From positions 124,001 to 188,000 of the forward strand of contig JAJFTO010000013.1 of the NCBI GenBank assembly GCA_021372865.1: DNA of 64,000 nucleotides, given 5' to 3'. The translations under genes and the position numbers were made by a program. The stretch comes from Porphyromonadaceae bacterium (lineage in GTDB: Bacteria; Bacteroidota; Bacteroidia; Bacteroidales; Dysgonomonadaceae). The notes under the pieces are model-generated. The model was given only the letters and a program-made list of their open reading frames with translations, made no database searches and was not told the DNA's origin. Below are positions 53,927-62,608 of the stretch, piece after piece (within the stretch, counting starts at the first letter, position 1; each line of letters starts with the position of its first letter).

Positions 53927-56900
53927 ATGCTTATGAAAAATGTGATTAAATGTTTCCTATTGATATTATTTAATTTAGGATACATATTTCAAATGAACGC
54001 ACAATCACAAAGGCAGATAACCGGTCGTGTATTTGATGCGGCAACAAATGAGCCTTTAATCGGAGCTACTGTCTGGATAAAGGAAAGTGCAAGTGGTACT
54101 GTGACAGACATAGATGGCAATTTTGTCGTAACAGTGGAAGATGAGAATGCGATTATATCAGTATCCTATGTTGGATACATAAGCAAAGAAGAACGTGTTG
54201 GCAGTAGAAACTCAATACCCTTTGCTCTTGAAGAATCAGGGAAAGAACTTGAGGAGGTGATTGTGGTTGGATTCGGATCACAGAAGAAGGAGAGTGTTAT
54301 TGGAGCAATTTCAACTGTCAAGCCTGACGAGCTAAAGATTCCAGCTGCTCATATTTCGAATGTATTGGCTGGGCAGATCGCGGGGGTAGTTAGCATTCAA
54401 CGGTCTGGAGAACCCGGGGAACATGGAGAATTTTGGATTAGAGGTCTTAGTACAAACAAAAGTTCCAACAAACCTCTCGTATTGGTTGATGGAGTTGAAC
54501 GCAGTATGGACTTTGTGGATGTTGAAGATATTGAAAGTGTATCGGTATTAAAGGATGCTACAGCAACCGCTGTGTATGGTGTAAGAGGAGCCAATGGGGT
54601 TATAATCATCACTACTAGGAAAGGAGAAGCAGGGCCACCAAAGATATCAGCAACAGCATATTCAGGATTGGTAGCTCCTACAATGCTTCCTAAATTTGTG
54701 GATTCCTATCAGTTTGCAAAATATTATAATGAAGCAACAGGTACAAATTCTTATGATGATTTTGCTCTTCAAGCATATAAAAATGGGTCTGATCCCGATT
54801 TGTATCCCAATGTAGATTGGATGGATGCCCTTTTCAAGGATTTTTCATGGAATTACAGGGCAAACGTGAATATGAGTGGGGGTGGTTCTGTAGCAAGATA
54901 TTATGTTTCGTTGGGATATTATGGGGAGAATGGGATTTATAAAACGGATAATTTAAATGAATATGATTCATCGATTACATTTGATAAGTTTAATTTCCGT
55001 TCAAATATTGACATGAATCTATCCAAAACAACAACATTATCTGTAAACCTTGCTAATATCTACGAAACTAAAACAATTCCGGGTGGTGATGCGGGATCAA
55101 TCTGGAGTAATGCTTTTACTATTAGTCCTAATGCTTTTCCTGTTAAATACTCTGACGGAACATTATCTGCCCCTCCCATAGGAACTGCAGCTCATATCCA
55201 CAATCCATACAATCTTTTAACCCAAAATGGTTATAGGGATCATTACTGGAATACTGCGCAAGCAATTATTGGCTTGAACCAGGATTTCGGCTTCATATTA
55301 CCAGGGTTAATCTTTGATATTAAATTTGCTTGGGACTCATGGAGTTATAATCGTCTTTCATACATAGGCTCCGCGAACACCTTTCATGCTACCGGAAGGG
55401 ATGAGGAGGGTAACCTTATTTTTGATGAAGTCAATTCCGGAACAGCAAATCTTTCATATGAGAGAACGACTTCCGGAAATCAATCTCGCTATCTCGAATC
55501 AAACTTTACATACAATCAAACATTCAATGAATTACACAATCTAAGCGCACTGTTATTGTACAATCAGAAATCTTATCGTAATCTATGGGCAGATAACGGG
55601 ACAGGTTCTGTCCCATATAGGAATCAAGGACTTGCGGGTAGAACTGCATATAATTATGATTCACGTTATTTTGCTGAGTTCAACTTCGGTTACAATGGTT
55701 CAGAAAACTTTAGTCCTGGAAAACGATTTGGTTTTTTCCCATCAGGTGCTGTAGGATGGTTGGTTTCAGACGAAGATTTTTTCTTACCACTGAACAACGT
55801 GATTGATATGTTGAAATTGAGGGCCTCATATGGTATTGTTGGAAATGATGATATCGGTGGTGGACGCCGTTTTATTTACCTTCCAACATTTAACTTGTCA
55901 GCTCCTGGATTTACTTTTGGATTACCAGGAAGTGGTTATGATATTGGTGGTATCCGGGCTGGTGAGTTGGCAAATAATAGTGTTTCATGGGAAACTGTAA
56001 ATAAATTCAATGTAGGTTTGGAGCTGCAATTGATTTCAAAGCTGAAGATACAAGCTGACTATTTTAAAGAGCATCGTACAGGAATATTCTTGGAACGTGA
56101 TGATATTTCAGCAACAGCCGGAATCGGATATCTTCCATGGGTCAATACAGGAGAAGTAAAAAATAATGGATTTGAAGTCCAGGGCGAATATTTTGAGAAT
56201 TTTAGCAAAGACTTTTCACTTTCGTTGAGAGGCAACTTTGTCTTTGCCCGAAATATTGTTATCAATGATGCTAAGCCAAATTGGAATTATGACTACCGGG
56301 ATCATAAGGGTCGACCTGTAGGACAGCAATGGGGATATATAGCGGAAGGATTATTCTCATCAGAGGAAGAGATTGATAACAGTCCGAAACCATACAGTGA
56401 AGGCATACGAGTCGGAGATATCAAATACCGAGACATTAATGGTGATGGTATTATTTCAAATTTCGATATTGTTGCGATCGGACATAGTTGGATGCCTGAA
56501 ATTAATTATGGTTTCGGAGGATCGCTTCGTTGGAAACAATTAGACTTTTCATTTTTATTTCAAGGTGTAGGGAGAGTCTCTACTATGTATGGCGGGCAGG
56601 CGATGCAGCCATTTTCCGGTATGGATCCGTCGGCGGCTAATTTTTTTCTTGATGTATATGAGAATCATTGGGATATTGAAAATCCTGATCCAAATGCCAA
56701 GTATCCACGTCCTTCAGCACAACTGAATCAGAATAATTCGTTGGCTTCTACTTATTGGCAGAGAGATGCAAGTTACCTTCGCTTGAGAAATGCAACTTGC
56801 GGGTATAGCTTCCCTAAACTAATAACAGAAAAGTTTGGTATCAGGCAATTAAGATTGTATGTGAGTGGTCAAAATTTAATGACATTTTCCTCACTGGGTT

Positions 56901-56986
56901 TATTTGATCCGGAAATAACCAATACACAAGGAGCCGGATACCCTCCTACTAAGAATGTTACTTTTGGGCTGAATGTTAATTTTTAA
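53927..56986 (+). CDS. SusC-type TonB-dependent outer membrane transporter
   Basis: A 1019-residue glycan importer. After the signal peptide (ending at MNAQSQ) comes a carboxypeptidase-like domain (RQITGRVFDAATNEPLIGATV to SVSYVGYISKEE), a TonB-box-like stretch before the plug (ELEEVIVVGFGSQKKESVIG), the plug (ILAGQIAGVV-like region and LVDGVERSMDFVDVEDIESV, TAVYGVRGANGVIIITTRKG) and a 22-strand barrel ending with ...KNVTFGLNVNF. The start may be 53927 or 53933. It pairs with the SusD-like lipoprotein 14 bases downstream. The DNA is clearly richer in A and T than the housekeeping genes upstream, which hints at transfer. Confidence 0.95.
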   Translation: MLMKNVIKCFLLILFNLGYIFQMNAQSQRQITGRVFDAATNEPLIGATVWIKESASGTVTDIDGNFVVTVEDENAIISVSYVGYISKEERVGSRNSIPFALEESGKELEEVIVVGFGSQKKESVIGAISTVKPDELKIPAAHISNVLAGQIAGVVSIQRSGEPGEHGEFWIRGLSTNKSSNKPLVLVDGVERSMDFVDVEDIESVSVLKDATATAVYGVRGANGVIIITTRKGEAGPPKISATAYSGLVAPTMLPKFVDSYQFAKYYNEATGTNSYDDFALQAYKNGSDPDLYPNVDWMDALFKDFSWNYRANVNMSGGGSVARYYVSLGYYGENGIYKTDNLNEYDSSITFDKFNFRSNIDMNLSKTTTLSVNLANIYETKTIPGGDAGSIWSNAFTISPNAFPVKYSDGTLSAPPIGTAAHIHNPYNLLTQNGYRDHYWNTAQAIIGLNQDFGFILPGLIFDIKFAWDSWSYNRLSYIGSANTFHATGRDEEGNLIFDEVNSGTANLSYERTTSGNQSRYLESNFTYNQTFNELHNLSALLLYNQKSYRNLWADNGTGSVPYRNQGLAGRTAYNYDSRYFAEFNFGYNGSENFSPGKRFGFFPSGAVGWLVSDEDFFLPLNNVIDMLKLRASYGIVGNDDIGGGRRFIYLPTFNLSAPGFTFGLPGSGYDIGGIRAGELANNSVSWETVNKFNVGLELQLISKLKIQADYFKEHRTGIFLERDDISATAGIGYLPWVNTGEVKNNGFEVQGEYFENFSKDFSLSLRGNFVFARNIVINDAKPNWNYDYRDHKGRPVGQQWGYIAEGLFSSEEEIDNSPKPYSEGIRVGDIKYRDINGDGIISNFDIVAIGHSWMPEINYGFGGSLRWKQLDFSFLFQGVGRVSTMYGGQAMQPFSGMDPSAANFFLDVYENHWDIENPDPNAKYPRPSAQLNQNNSLASTYWQRDASYLRLRNATCGYSFPKLITEKFGIRQLRLYVSGQNLMTFSSLGLFDPEITNTQGAGYPPTKNVTFGLNVNF

Positions 56987-57000
56987 TTATGTTGTATATT

Positions 57001-58923
57001 ATGAATAGGTTATTTACTATTTTATCAATAGCTCTTTTGTTAATGATTGCTTCTTGCGATTCCTATTTGGATATGAAACCAATAGATCCACCTCAAACAG
57101 CTGATGAAATCTTTAGCAGAGCAATAAATGTAGAGAAATATTTGAATAATATTTACAGTTTTGTTCCTCGTGAATGGTTGAATGGTGCTAATCAAGGTGG
57201 GGGTGGACTGCCTTATTTGCCAGCTAGTGATGAGTTGGATGCTTCCTTTAATAATGATTGGCTTAAGTTGATTGATGGATCGTGGACTCCTTCGAGTGGT
57301 GCACAATTTGAGAAATGGGGACATTTCTATTATGGAATCAGGGAAGCAAACTACTTTCTTCAAAATATTGATCTTTGTGATGATCCCAATCTCTCTGAAG
57401 AAAGAAAAGTGCAATTTAAAGCTGAAGCAAGATTTCTCAGAGCCTATTTTTACTTCTATTTGATGAAAATGTATGGTCCTGTTGTCTTGCTGGAGGATTA
57501 TGTTTCTGATGTGAATGATAACTTAAATTTTCCACGAAACAGCTATGATGAATGTGTGGAATATGTAAGCAACGAACTGAAGGAAGTATCTGAAATACTT
57601 GTTGACGAACAAACATATTCTTCATATATCGGAAGACCAACCTCTGGAATCGCACTGGCTCTTCGTTCAAGACTCTTGCTCTATGCTGCAAGTCCCTTGT
57701 TTAATAATAGGGGGACATCACTTTATAACGAGTGGAAAAATGATGAGGGTGAAAATCTTGTTGCCACAACTTATGATGCAGAGAAATGGAAAAAGGCTGC
57801 CGATGCAGCTTTAGAAGTTATTCATATGGGTAGGTATCAGTTATATAAGGTATATTCGACAGAGATTGAGGATGGTGTGGAAATTGAGAAAATTGATCCT
57901 TATAAATCGTTGACAAGGGCATTTTATGATTTGAATAGTAAAGAGATTATTTGGGGGGTTAATATGCGGTCTGATGCCTCATATTTTCAACGCTGTACTC
58001 CTCGTGGCGTTCAAAATGTTGCTTGGGGTGGTTTTGGTGTTACACAGCAACATGTGGATGCTTATGCCATGTCAACAGGGATATATCCAATTGACCCCGA
58101 TTATTCGAGTGGAAATTATCAACCCAACATCTTACCGAAAGAGTTAACAGGATATAGTGAAGATGGTTTCACGAAGGATTTTATCCATCCCTATGACAAA
58201 CTAAAAAATGGAGTTGACATTTTTAATATGTACGTTAACCGTGAACCGAGATTTTATGTCAATATTACTTGGAGTGGAATGAGGTATCCTTTCTCAGTGG
58301 TAGGAGATCAACCCAATGAAGCAAACTCTACTATAGTTCAGTTTTACAGGGGAGGTAACAGTGGATTAACATCAGATGCAGCTCAAAGAAATTTTTCATT
58401 GACAGGTTATACGCTACGTAAGCTTAATCCCCGTGAAAATAATTTAAGCAATAATCCTCAATGGACTTTTTTCTTATGGCCATACATAAGACTTGCGGAA
58501 ATTTATTTGAATTATACCGAAGCAATGATTGAGTATGATCCTTCGAACCTGGATTACCAATATTGGGATGAACTACGTGCTCGTGCAGGTTTACCACCAA
58601 TAAAATCTGTCTATCCAGGTATTGAGGAAGATCAGAATATGTTAAGAGAGATGATACGTAGGGAACGAAATATTGAACTTGCTTTTGAGAGTTTTAGGTT
58701 CTTCGATGTTCGTAGATGGCAAATTGCTGAAGAGACTGATAAAGGTTTCATGTATGGTATGAATATAATGAGTCAGGATCATAATCCGGGTGGTGACTAT
58801 TGGAGAAGAGTACCTACCTCAAGAGGAAATAGAATTTTTCACAGGAAACAGTATTTATGGCCAATACAGCAATTCATCTTGGATAGGGATAATCTTGTAG
58901 AACAAGCTCCTTTTTGGAATTAG
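57001..58923 (+). CDS. SusD/RagB-family surface glycan-binding lipoprotein
   Basis: A 640-residue lipoprotein that forms the lid of the SusC transporter. The ATG at 57001 is preferred over one at 56989. It gives the signal MNRLFTILSIALLLMIASC with a clear lipobox. SusD features include CDSYLDMKPIDPPQTADEIF, helical TPR-like parts (AEARFLRAYFYFYLMKMYGP), YIRLAEIYLNYTEAMIEY and REMIRRERNIELAFESFRFFDVRRW. The C-terminus YLWPIQQFILDRD is typical. The length is slightly above the usual 500-600. It is cotranscribed with the SusC gene and is AT-rich: I counted 16 G or C in the first 60 bases. Confidence 0.95.
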   Translation: MNRLFTILSIALLLMIASCDSYLDMKPIDPPQTADEIFSRAINVEKYLNNIYSFVPREWLNGANQGGGGLPYLPASDELDASFNNDWLKLIDGSWTPSSGAQFEKWGHFYYGIREANYFLQNIDLCDDPNLSEERKVQFKAEARFLRAYFYFYLMKMYGPVVLLEDYVSDVNDNLNFPRNSYDECVEYVSNELKEVSEILVDEQTYSSYIGRPTSGIALALRSRLLLYAASPLFNNRGTSLYNEWKNDEGENLVATTYDAEKWKKAADAALEVIHMGRYQLYKVYSTEIEDGVEIEKIDPYKSLTRAFYDLNSKEIIWGVNMRSDASYFQRCTPRGVQNVAWGGFGVTQQHVDAYAMSTGIYPIDPDYSSGNYQPNILPKELTGYSEDGFTKDFIHPYDKLKNGVDIFNMYVNREPRFYVNITWSGMRYPFSVVGDQPNEANSTIVQFYRGGNSGLTSDAAQRNFSLTGYTLRKLNPRENNLSNNPQWTFFLWPYIRLAEIYLNYTEAMIEYDPSNLDYQYWDELRARAGLPPIKSVYPGIEEDQNMLREMIRRERNIELAFESFRFFDVRRWQIAEETDKGFMYGMNIMSQDHNPGGDYWRRVPTSRGNRIFHRKQYLWPIQQFILDRDNLVEQAPFWN

Positions 58924-58952
58924 AGTAACATGTCGATTAAAAAAATAATCAG

Positions 58953-60350
58953 ATGAAACGACTTATATTATTAATCCTGGTGTTCACATCTCTGTGGTTA
59001 TCATGTGAGGATCATAGAATGGATGGACTCGAACCAGATAAAGTATACCTGGCCAAAAGAGGTTTGGTGATTGAATCGGTATATAATATTGGCGAAATTG
59101 TAACTGCCAATTTTTGGACCAACAAGAGTGGTTATTCAGGTACTTCTTGTACAATAAATTATGAGATTGATGAAGAGATTCTGAATACGTTTAACAGTGA
59201 AAATGGTACAAATTATACACTCTTACCTGGGAATTGTTATACGCTTGGTGAAACCAGTTTCACTATTAGTGGAAAGGAAATGCATGCTCCTTTTTCTTTC
59301 ACCTATGATCCGGCATTGATTGTCGAAGCCAGTGGGGGAGCATACGAAACCAATGAGTATGCACTACCTATTCGAATTATTACGAATGGCGTAGAGCTTA
59401 CCGATGAAAATCTTGCGGGAGGAAACGCTGATCAGGTTATTGTTGTATTCAATATCAAAAGACCTGAACTGAATATTCTTCGTGATGATTTCGAAACACT
59501 CTTTATCACTGCGGGAGAATCAGGAACGGTTGGTTATAAATTTGAAGTCGGTATGCCATTCACCAGTAAATGGGATGTAAGTTTCGGTTTTTCTTCCGAG
59601 CCAGAGGTTCTGGAAAATGCATTAAATGCATATAATACAGCGAATGGAGTGAATTATGGATTACTACCTGATGAGGCATATGATATTCTGACTGAAAATC
59701 TGATAATCCCTGTTGGAAAGAGCGGCTTGCAGGTTGATTTCATTATTTACAGGGAAAATATTGACCCAGGTAACTTCGTGCTTCCGCTTATTCTTTCAGA
59801 TGTATCATCGCCGATTTTCGCAGGTTCTGACAGCCTGATTTTCCTTCCTGTTCGTTGTGTGGCAAATAAGATTATACCAACCGTCGACTGGATGGTAACA
59901 GCATCCACATATAACAAGCAGCCTCCGGCTAGCCTTCCGGAGTATATTATCGACGGTATCGAAGCCGATGCCACCAAATATTGGCATGTGGTATGGAAAG
60001 GGCAAAACGGTGGCATGAAAGACCCTGATCCGTGGGTTATGATCGACATGAATGAGAATAGGACAATCTACCAGGTTGAAATATTTCCACGTTGTCCGGG
60101 AACTCCAGGTTTTTCAGGAATTAACAACATTGATGGTTATGAGATTTTTACCAGCATGAGCGGAGTGGAAGGATCATGGACGGGACACGGATACCATGAT
60201 GCATCTTCACCTGTTGATAAAAGCAGAAAACAATTCCTGTTCGACTTAACTGCACCTACAACCACTCGTTTCGTGAAAATAAAAATTGCGAATAATTCGG
60301 CCAATGATAATACGGTTGGTTTATTCGAGGTCTACCTTAGAGGATATTGA
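58953..60350 (+). CDS. Surface glycan-binding lipoprotein with DUF1735 and F5/8 type C domains
   Basis: A 465-residue lipoprotein with lipobox TSLWLSCED. Two beta-sandwich DUF1735 domains cover about residues 28-165 and 175-305 (paired motifs FNSENGTNYTLLPGNCYTL and YNTANGVNYGLLPDEAYDI). A discoidin (F5/8 type C, CBM32-like) domain runs from about 320 to 465 (ASLPEYIIDGIEADATKYWH, DPWVMIDMNENRTIYQVEIF, TTRFVKIKIANNSAND). Such proteins hold the glycan at the cell surface next to SusC/SusD. It lies 30 bases after SusD and is followed by a strong stem-loop (60361-60393). Confidence 0.9.
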   Translation: MKRLILLILVFTSLWLSCEDHRMDGLEPDKVYLAKRGLVIESVYNIGEIVTANFWTNKSGYSGTSCTINYEIDEEILNTFNSENGTNYTLLPGNCYTLGETSFTISGKEMHAPFSFTYDPALIVEASGGAYETNEYALPIRIITNGVELTDENLAGGNADQVIVVFNIKRPELNILRDDFETLFITAGESGTVGYKFEVGMPFTSKWDVSFGFSSEPEVLENALNAYNTANGVNYGLLPDEAYDILTENLIIPVGKSGLQVDFIIYRENIDPGNFVLPLILSDVSSPIFAGSDSLIFLPVRCVANKIIPTVDWMVTASTYNKQPPASLPEYIIDGIEADATKYWHVVWKGQNGGMKDPDPWVMIDMNENRTIYQVEIFPRCPGTPGFSGINNIDGYEIFTSMSGVEGSWTGHGYHDASSPVDKSRKQFLFDLTAPTTTRFVKIKIANNSANDNTVGLFEVYLRGY

Positions 60351-60360
60351 TTTAAGAATT

Positions 60361-60393
60361 GAGGTTGCCGGGAATATTATTTCTGGCAACCTC
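60361..60393 (+). terminator. Intra-operon stem-loop after the surface lipoprotein gene
   Basis: GAGGTTGCC and GGCAACCTC are perfect 9-base arms, extendable by a G-U and a G-C pair, around an AT-rich loop. There is no T-tract after it, so complete termination is unlikely. It may stabilise the susCD-lipoprotein part of the transcript or reduce expression of the downstream genes. Confidence 0.55.
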
Positions 60394-60411
60394 TGATACT
60401 ATGTTACATTT

Positions 60412-61524
60412 ATGTATCAAATTGATATGTTGGTAAAAAGAAGTAGAAAACATATTTCTCTATCTCTTTCATGTATATGGATGTTTTTTATTGGAGCGAT
60501 TGGGTGTAACGGTAATGAAGGAAGGATTGATGAAAATGATACTCCCCCGGGGAATGAGCCAAGTGATATATGGATTAGACCAGAAGAAGGTGTAAAAGGT
60601 GATCCCTGCTGGGGATTTAAAGATGGGATACAGATCGGTTTGGCACCACTTCCCGGACCACGCGGATTGATACGCTTGTATGCTCCTTATGCCGGACAAC
60701 CACAATGGAAAGTATTTAATTTTATTGCTTTTGAGCCGGTTAATCATAATAACGTAAGGGGTTTTTCTGAGATGGAAACCAGCCGGTTGGATGGTGTACA
60801 GGGATTACGGTTTTGGAGTGGTAATAGCACTGATGCAACAGAATCCCCGGATCCTGAATATCCCGCTGCAGGCAAAATCACATGGGAGGGTAACAAAGAA
60901 AAATTATCGGTCTATATTTTCTCGGAGAAGTTTGCCAACGGATCGGATGTGTATGTAAAGGTGACTTTCACTGCCGGACGTCCATATGAAATTGAGTTCA
61001 CTACCTACCGACCACAAACTGCACAAGGAATAAAGTATTTCATTCTTTCAGCAACTATGGGTAATTATGCACGGCTAAGACAACTCCATTTGAAAGATAA
61101 CCGAATTAAACATGCATCACAAATATGGCCTACATATACCGGTACGGGATTTACCAACCGTGATGTAACCCATAAATCAGATATGATTACTGATACCAAA
61201 GGTGGCGTCTGGTTTATTGCTTCTCCAGATGAAAGCAAACCATGGGAAGCTGGATATGCACCGGGAACAGCCAATAACTGGATTTACCAGGGGAGTACAT
61301 ATGTCACACAATATTGGTATCGCCCAAAGCCACAAAGCATGTTGACCGGTCAGGTTAATGGACGTTACTGCTATTGGTTAAGCAGTAGTCCTATCCCTGG
61401 TGGGATAGCATTCGAAAATTTCGAAATGGTTGAAAACTTTCAAATAGGAGCAAAATACCGATTTGGCTTATTTCCTGGAAAGCCAGAAGAGCTGATACGA
61501 AAAATTGAAAATGGTGATTATTAA
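60412..61524 (+). CDS. Unrecognised PUL lipoprotein, 370 residues
   Basis: I do not recognise the family. The N-terminus has a hydrophobic signal followed by GAIGCNGNEG, a possible lipobox. The start may be 60412 or the Met six codons later. The mature part begins with DIWIRPEEGVKGDPCWGF, then LAPLPGPRGLIRLYAPY, and is rich in aromatic residues and short strands (VYVKVTFTAGRPYEIEFTTY, WIYQGSTYVTQYWYRP, CYWLSSSPIPGGIAFENFEM), as expected for a beta-sandwich enzyme or carbohydrate-binding protein. It is embedded between the surface lipoprotein and a GH43 gene, so a role in glycan binding or cleavage is likely. The 3' end is part of an exact 25-bp tandem duplication (61506-61555). Confidence 0.7.
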   Translation: MYQIDMLVKRSRKHISLSLSCIWMFFIGAIGCNGNEGRIDENDTPPGNEPSDIWIRPEEGVKGDPCWGFKDGIQIGLAPLPGPRGLIRLYAPYAGQPQWKVFNFIAFEPVNHNNVRGFSEMETSRLDGVQGLRFWSGNSTDATESPDPEYPAAGKITWEGNKEKLSVYIFSEKFANGSDVYVKVTFTAGRPYEIEFTTYRPQTAQGIKYFILSATMGNYARLRQLHLKDNRIKHASQIWPTYTGTGFTNRDVTHKSDMITDTKGGVWFIASPDESKPWEAGYAPGTANNWIYQGSTYVTQYWYRPKPQSMLTGQVNGRYCYWLSSSPIPGGIAFENFEMVENFQIGAKYRFGLFPGKPEELIRKIENGDY

Positions 61525-61555
61525 ATCCAATGAAAATGGTGATTATTAAATCCAA
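61506..61555. repeat. Exact 25-bp tandem duplication at a gene junction
   Basis: Bases 61506-61530 are repeated without change as 61531-61555. The first copy carries the TAA stop of the preceding gene, and the junction (61530-61532) creates the ATG from which the GH43 frame can be read. The second copy encodes the first residues of that frame (KMVIIKSK). Confidence 0.95.
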
Positions 61556-62546
61556 AATGATTTGTATCGTGAAAATTTTTGTGATACTCATCTTTCTATA
61601 TACCCTAACGTTATGTGGGTCAAATGATAGAGACATAGATATAGATCAGAAGAGTGACAGACCCTTAATTGGAAAAAAAATTGCGCTTGCCGATCCTTTT
61701 ATTCTGTTGTTTAATGATCTTTATTATGCTTATGGGACTGGGGCAAATAATGGGATTAAGGTAATGGTATCGTCCGACCTGAAATATTGGAGCAAAGGAA
61801 AGGGAAAGGCTGATGAAGGACTTGCCCTGCATAAAAATGATGTCTTTGGTGATAAATGGTTCTGGGCACCGGAAGTATACCATGTTGACGGGGAGTTCAT
61901 TATGTATTTTTCATCTGAAGAGCATACCTGTGCGGCCATTTCAGACTCACCGCTCGGCCCGTTTGTCCAGACAGTGAAAAAGCCGATGATAGAAAGGGAA
62001 AAAAGTATCGACAATACCCTTTTCATCGATGATGACGGCAAGAAATACATGTTCTTCGATCGGTTTGACGGCGGGCTCAATATTTGTGTGGCAGAACTGA
62101 ACGACGACTGTATGTCGATCAAAGGACCGGTCGTCAGCTGCATAAGGGTTTCGCAGGATTGGGAACGGGTATGGCCCACAGTAAACGAAGGCTGTTTCGT
62201 GATCAAACATAACGGGACGTATTATATGACCTATTCGGCAAACAGCTACGAAAGCCAGTCTTATGGTATAGGTTATGCTGTTGCGACTTCTCCGTTTGGC
62301 CCCTGGACGAAATATCCCGATAATCCCATTCTCCAGAAACCGGGCGACTTGGTCGGTGTAGGACATAGTGCGATGTTTTATGATAAAAATGGTCAATTGA
62401 AAATTGTATTTCATGCCCACCACAGTAAAAAGTCTATTCATCCCCGAGAAATGTACATCTCTGATGTTACCTTTATTCCCGTTAATGGAGCACCTGACAG
62501 ATTGGTTATCAGTGACAAGTATATGACACCGCTGGAAGTGGAATAA
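61530..62546 (+). CDS. GH43-family glycosidase, secreted
   Basis: A five-bladed beta-propeller enzyme, 338 residues from the first ATG. The catalytic triad is visible: D55 in IALADPFILLF (base), D161 in EKSIDNTLFID (pKa modulator) and E220 in TVNEGCFVIKHNG (acid). GH43 enzymes are mostly arabinofuranosidases, xylosidases or galactosidases. The subfamily is not determined. The ATG at 61530 arises at the junction of a 25-bp duplication, so the original start was probably the ATG at 61557 (MICIVKIFVILIFLYTL), which begins directly at the signal sequence. An arabinofuranosidase role would fit the GH172 and FucI neighbours. Confidence 0.88.
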   Translation: MKMVIIKSKMICIVKIFVILIFLYTLTLCGSNDRDIDIDQKSDRPLIGKKIALADPFILLFNDLYYAYGTGANNGIKVMVSSDLKYWSKGKGKADEGLALHKNDVFGDKWFWAPEVYHVDGEFIMYFSSEEHTCAAISDSPLGPFVQTVKKPMIEREKSIDNTLFIDDDGKKYMFFDRFDGGLNICVAELNDDCMSIKGPVVSCIRVSQDWERVWPTVNEGCFVIKHNGTYYMTYSANSYESQSYGIGYAVATSPFGPWTKYPDNPILQKPGDLVGVGHSAMFYDKNGQLKIVFHAHHSKKSIHPREMYISDVTFIPVNGAPDRLVISDKYMTPLEVE

Positions 62547-62608
62547 CATTCTAAAATGCGACAAGTAGGAAATAATATAAAAAAACTGAACCCAAAATTC
62601 AAGCTTAA

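Noticed and set aside
58931..58940. A third LacI operator before the DUF1735 gene
   Set aside because: Only the right half (CGATTAA) matches. The left half is not palindromic.
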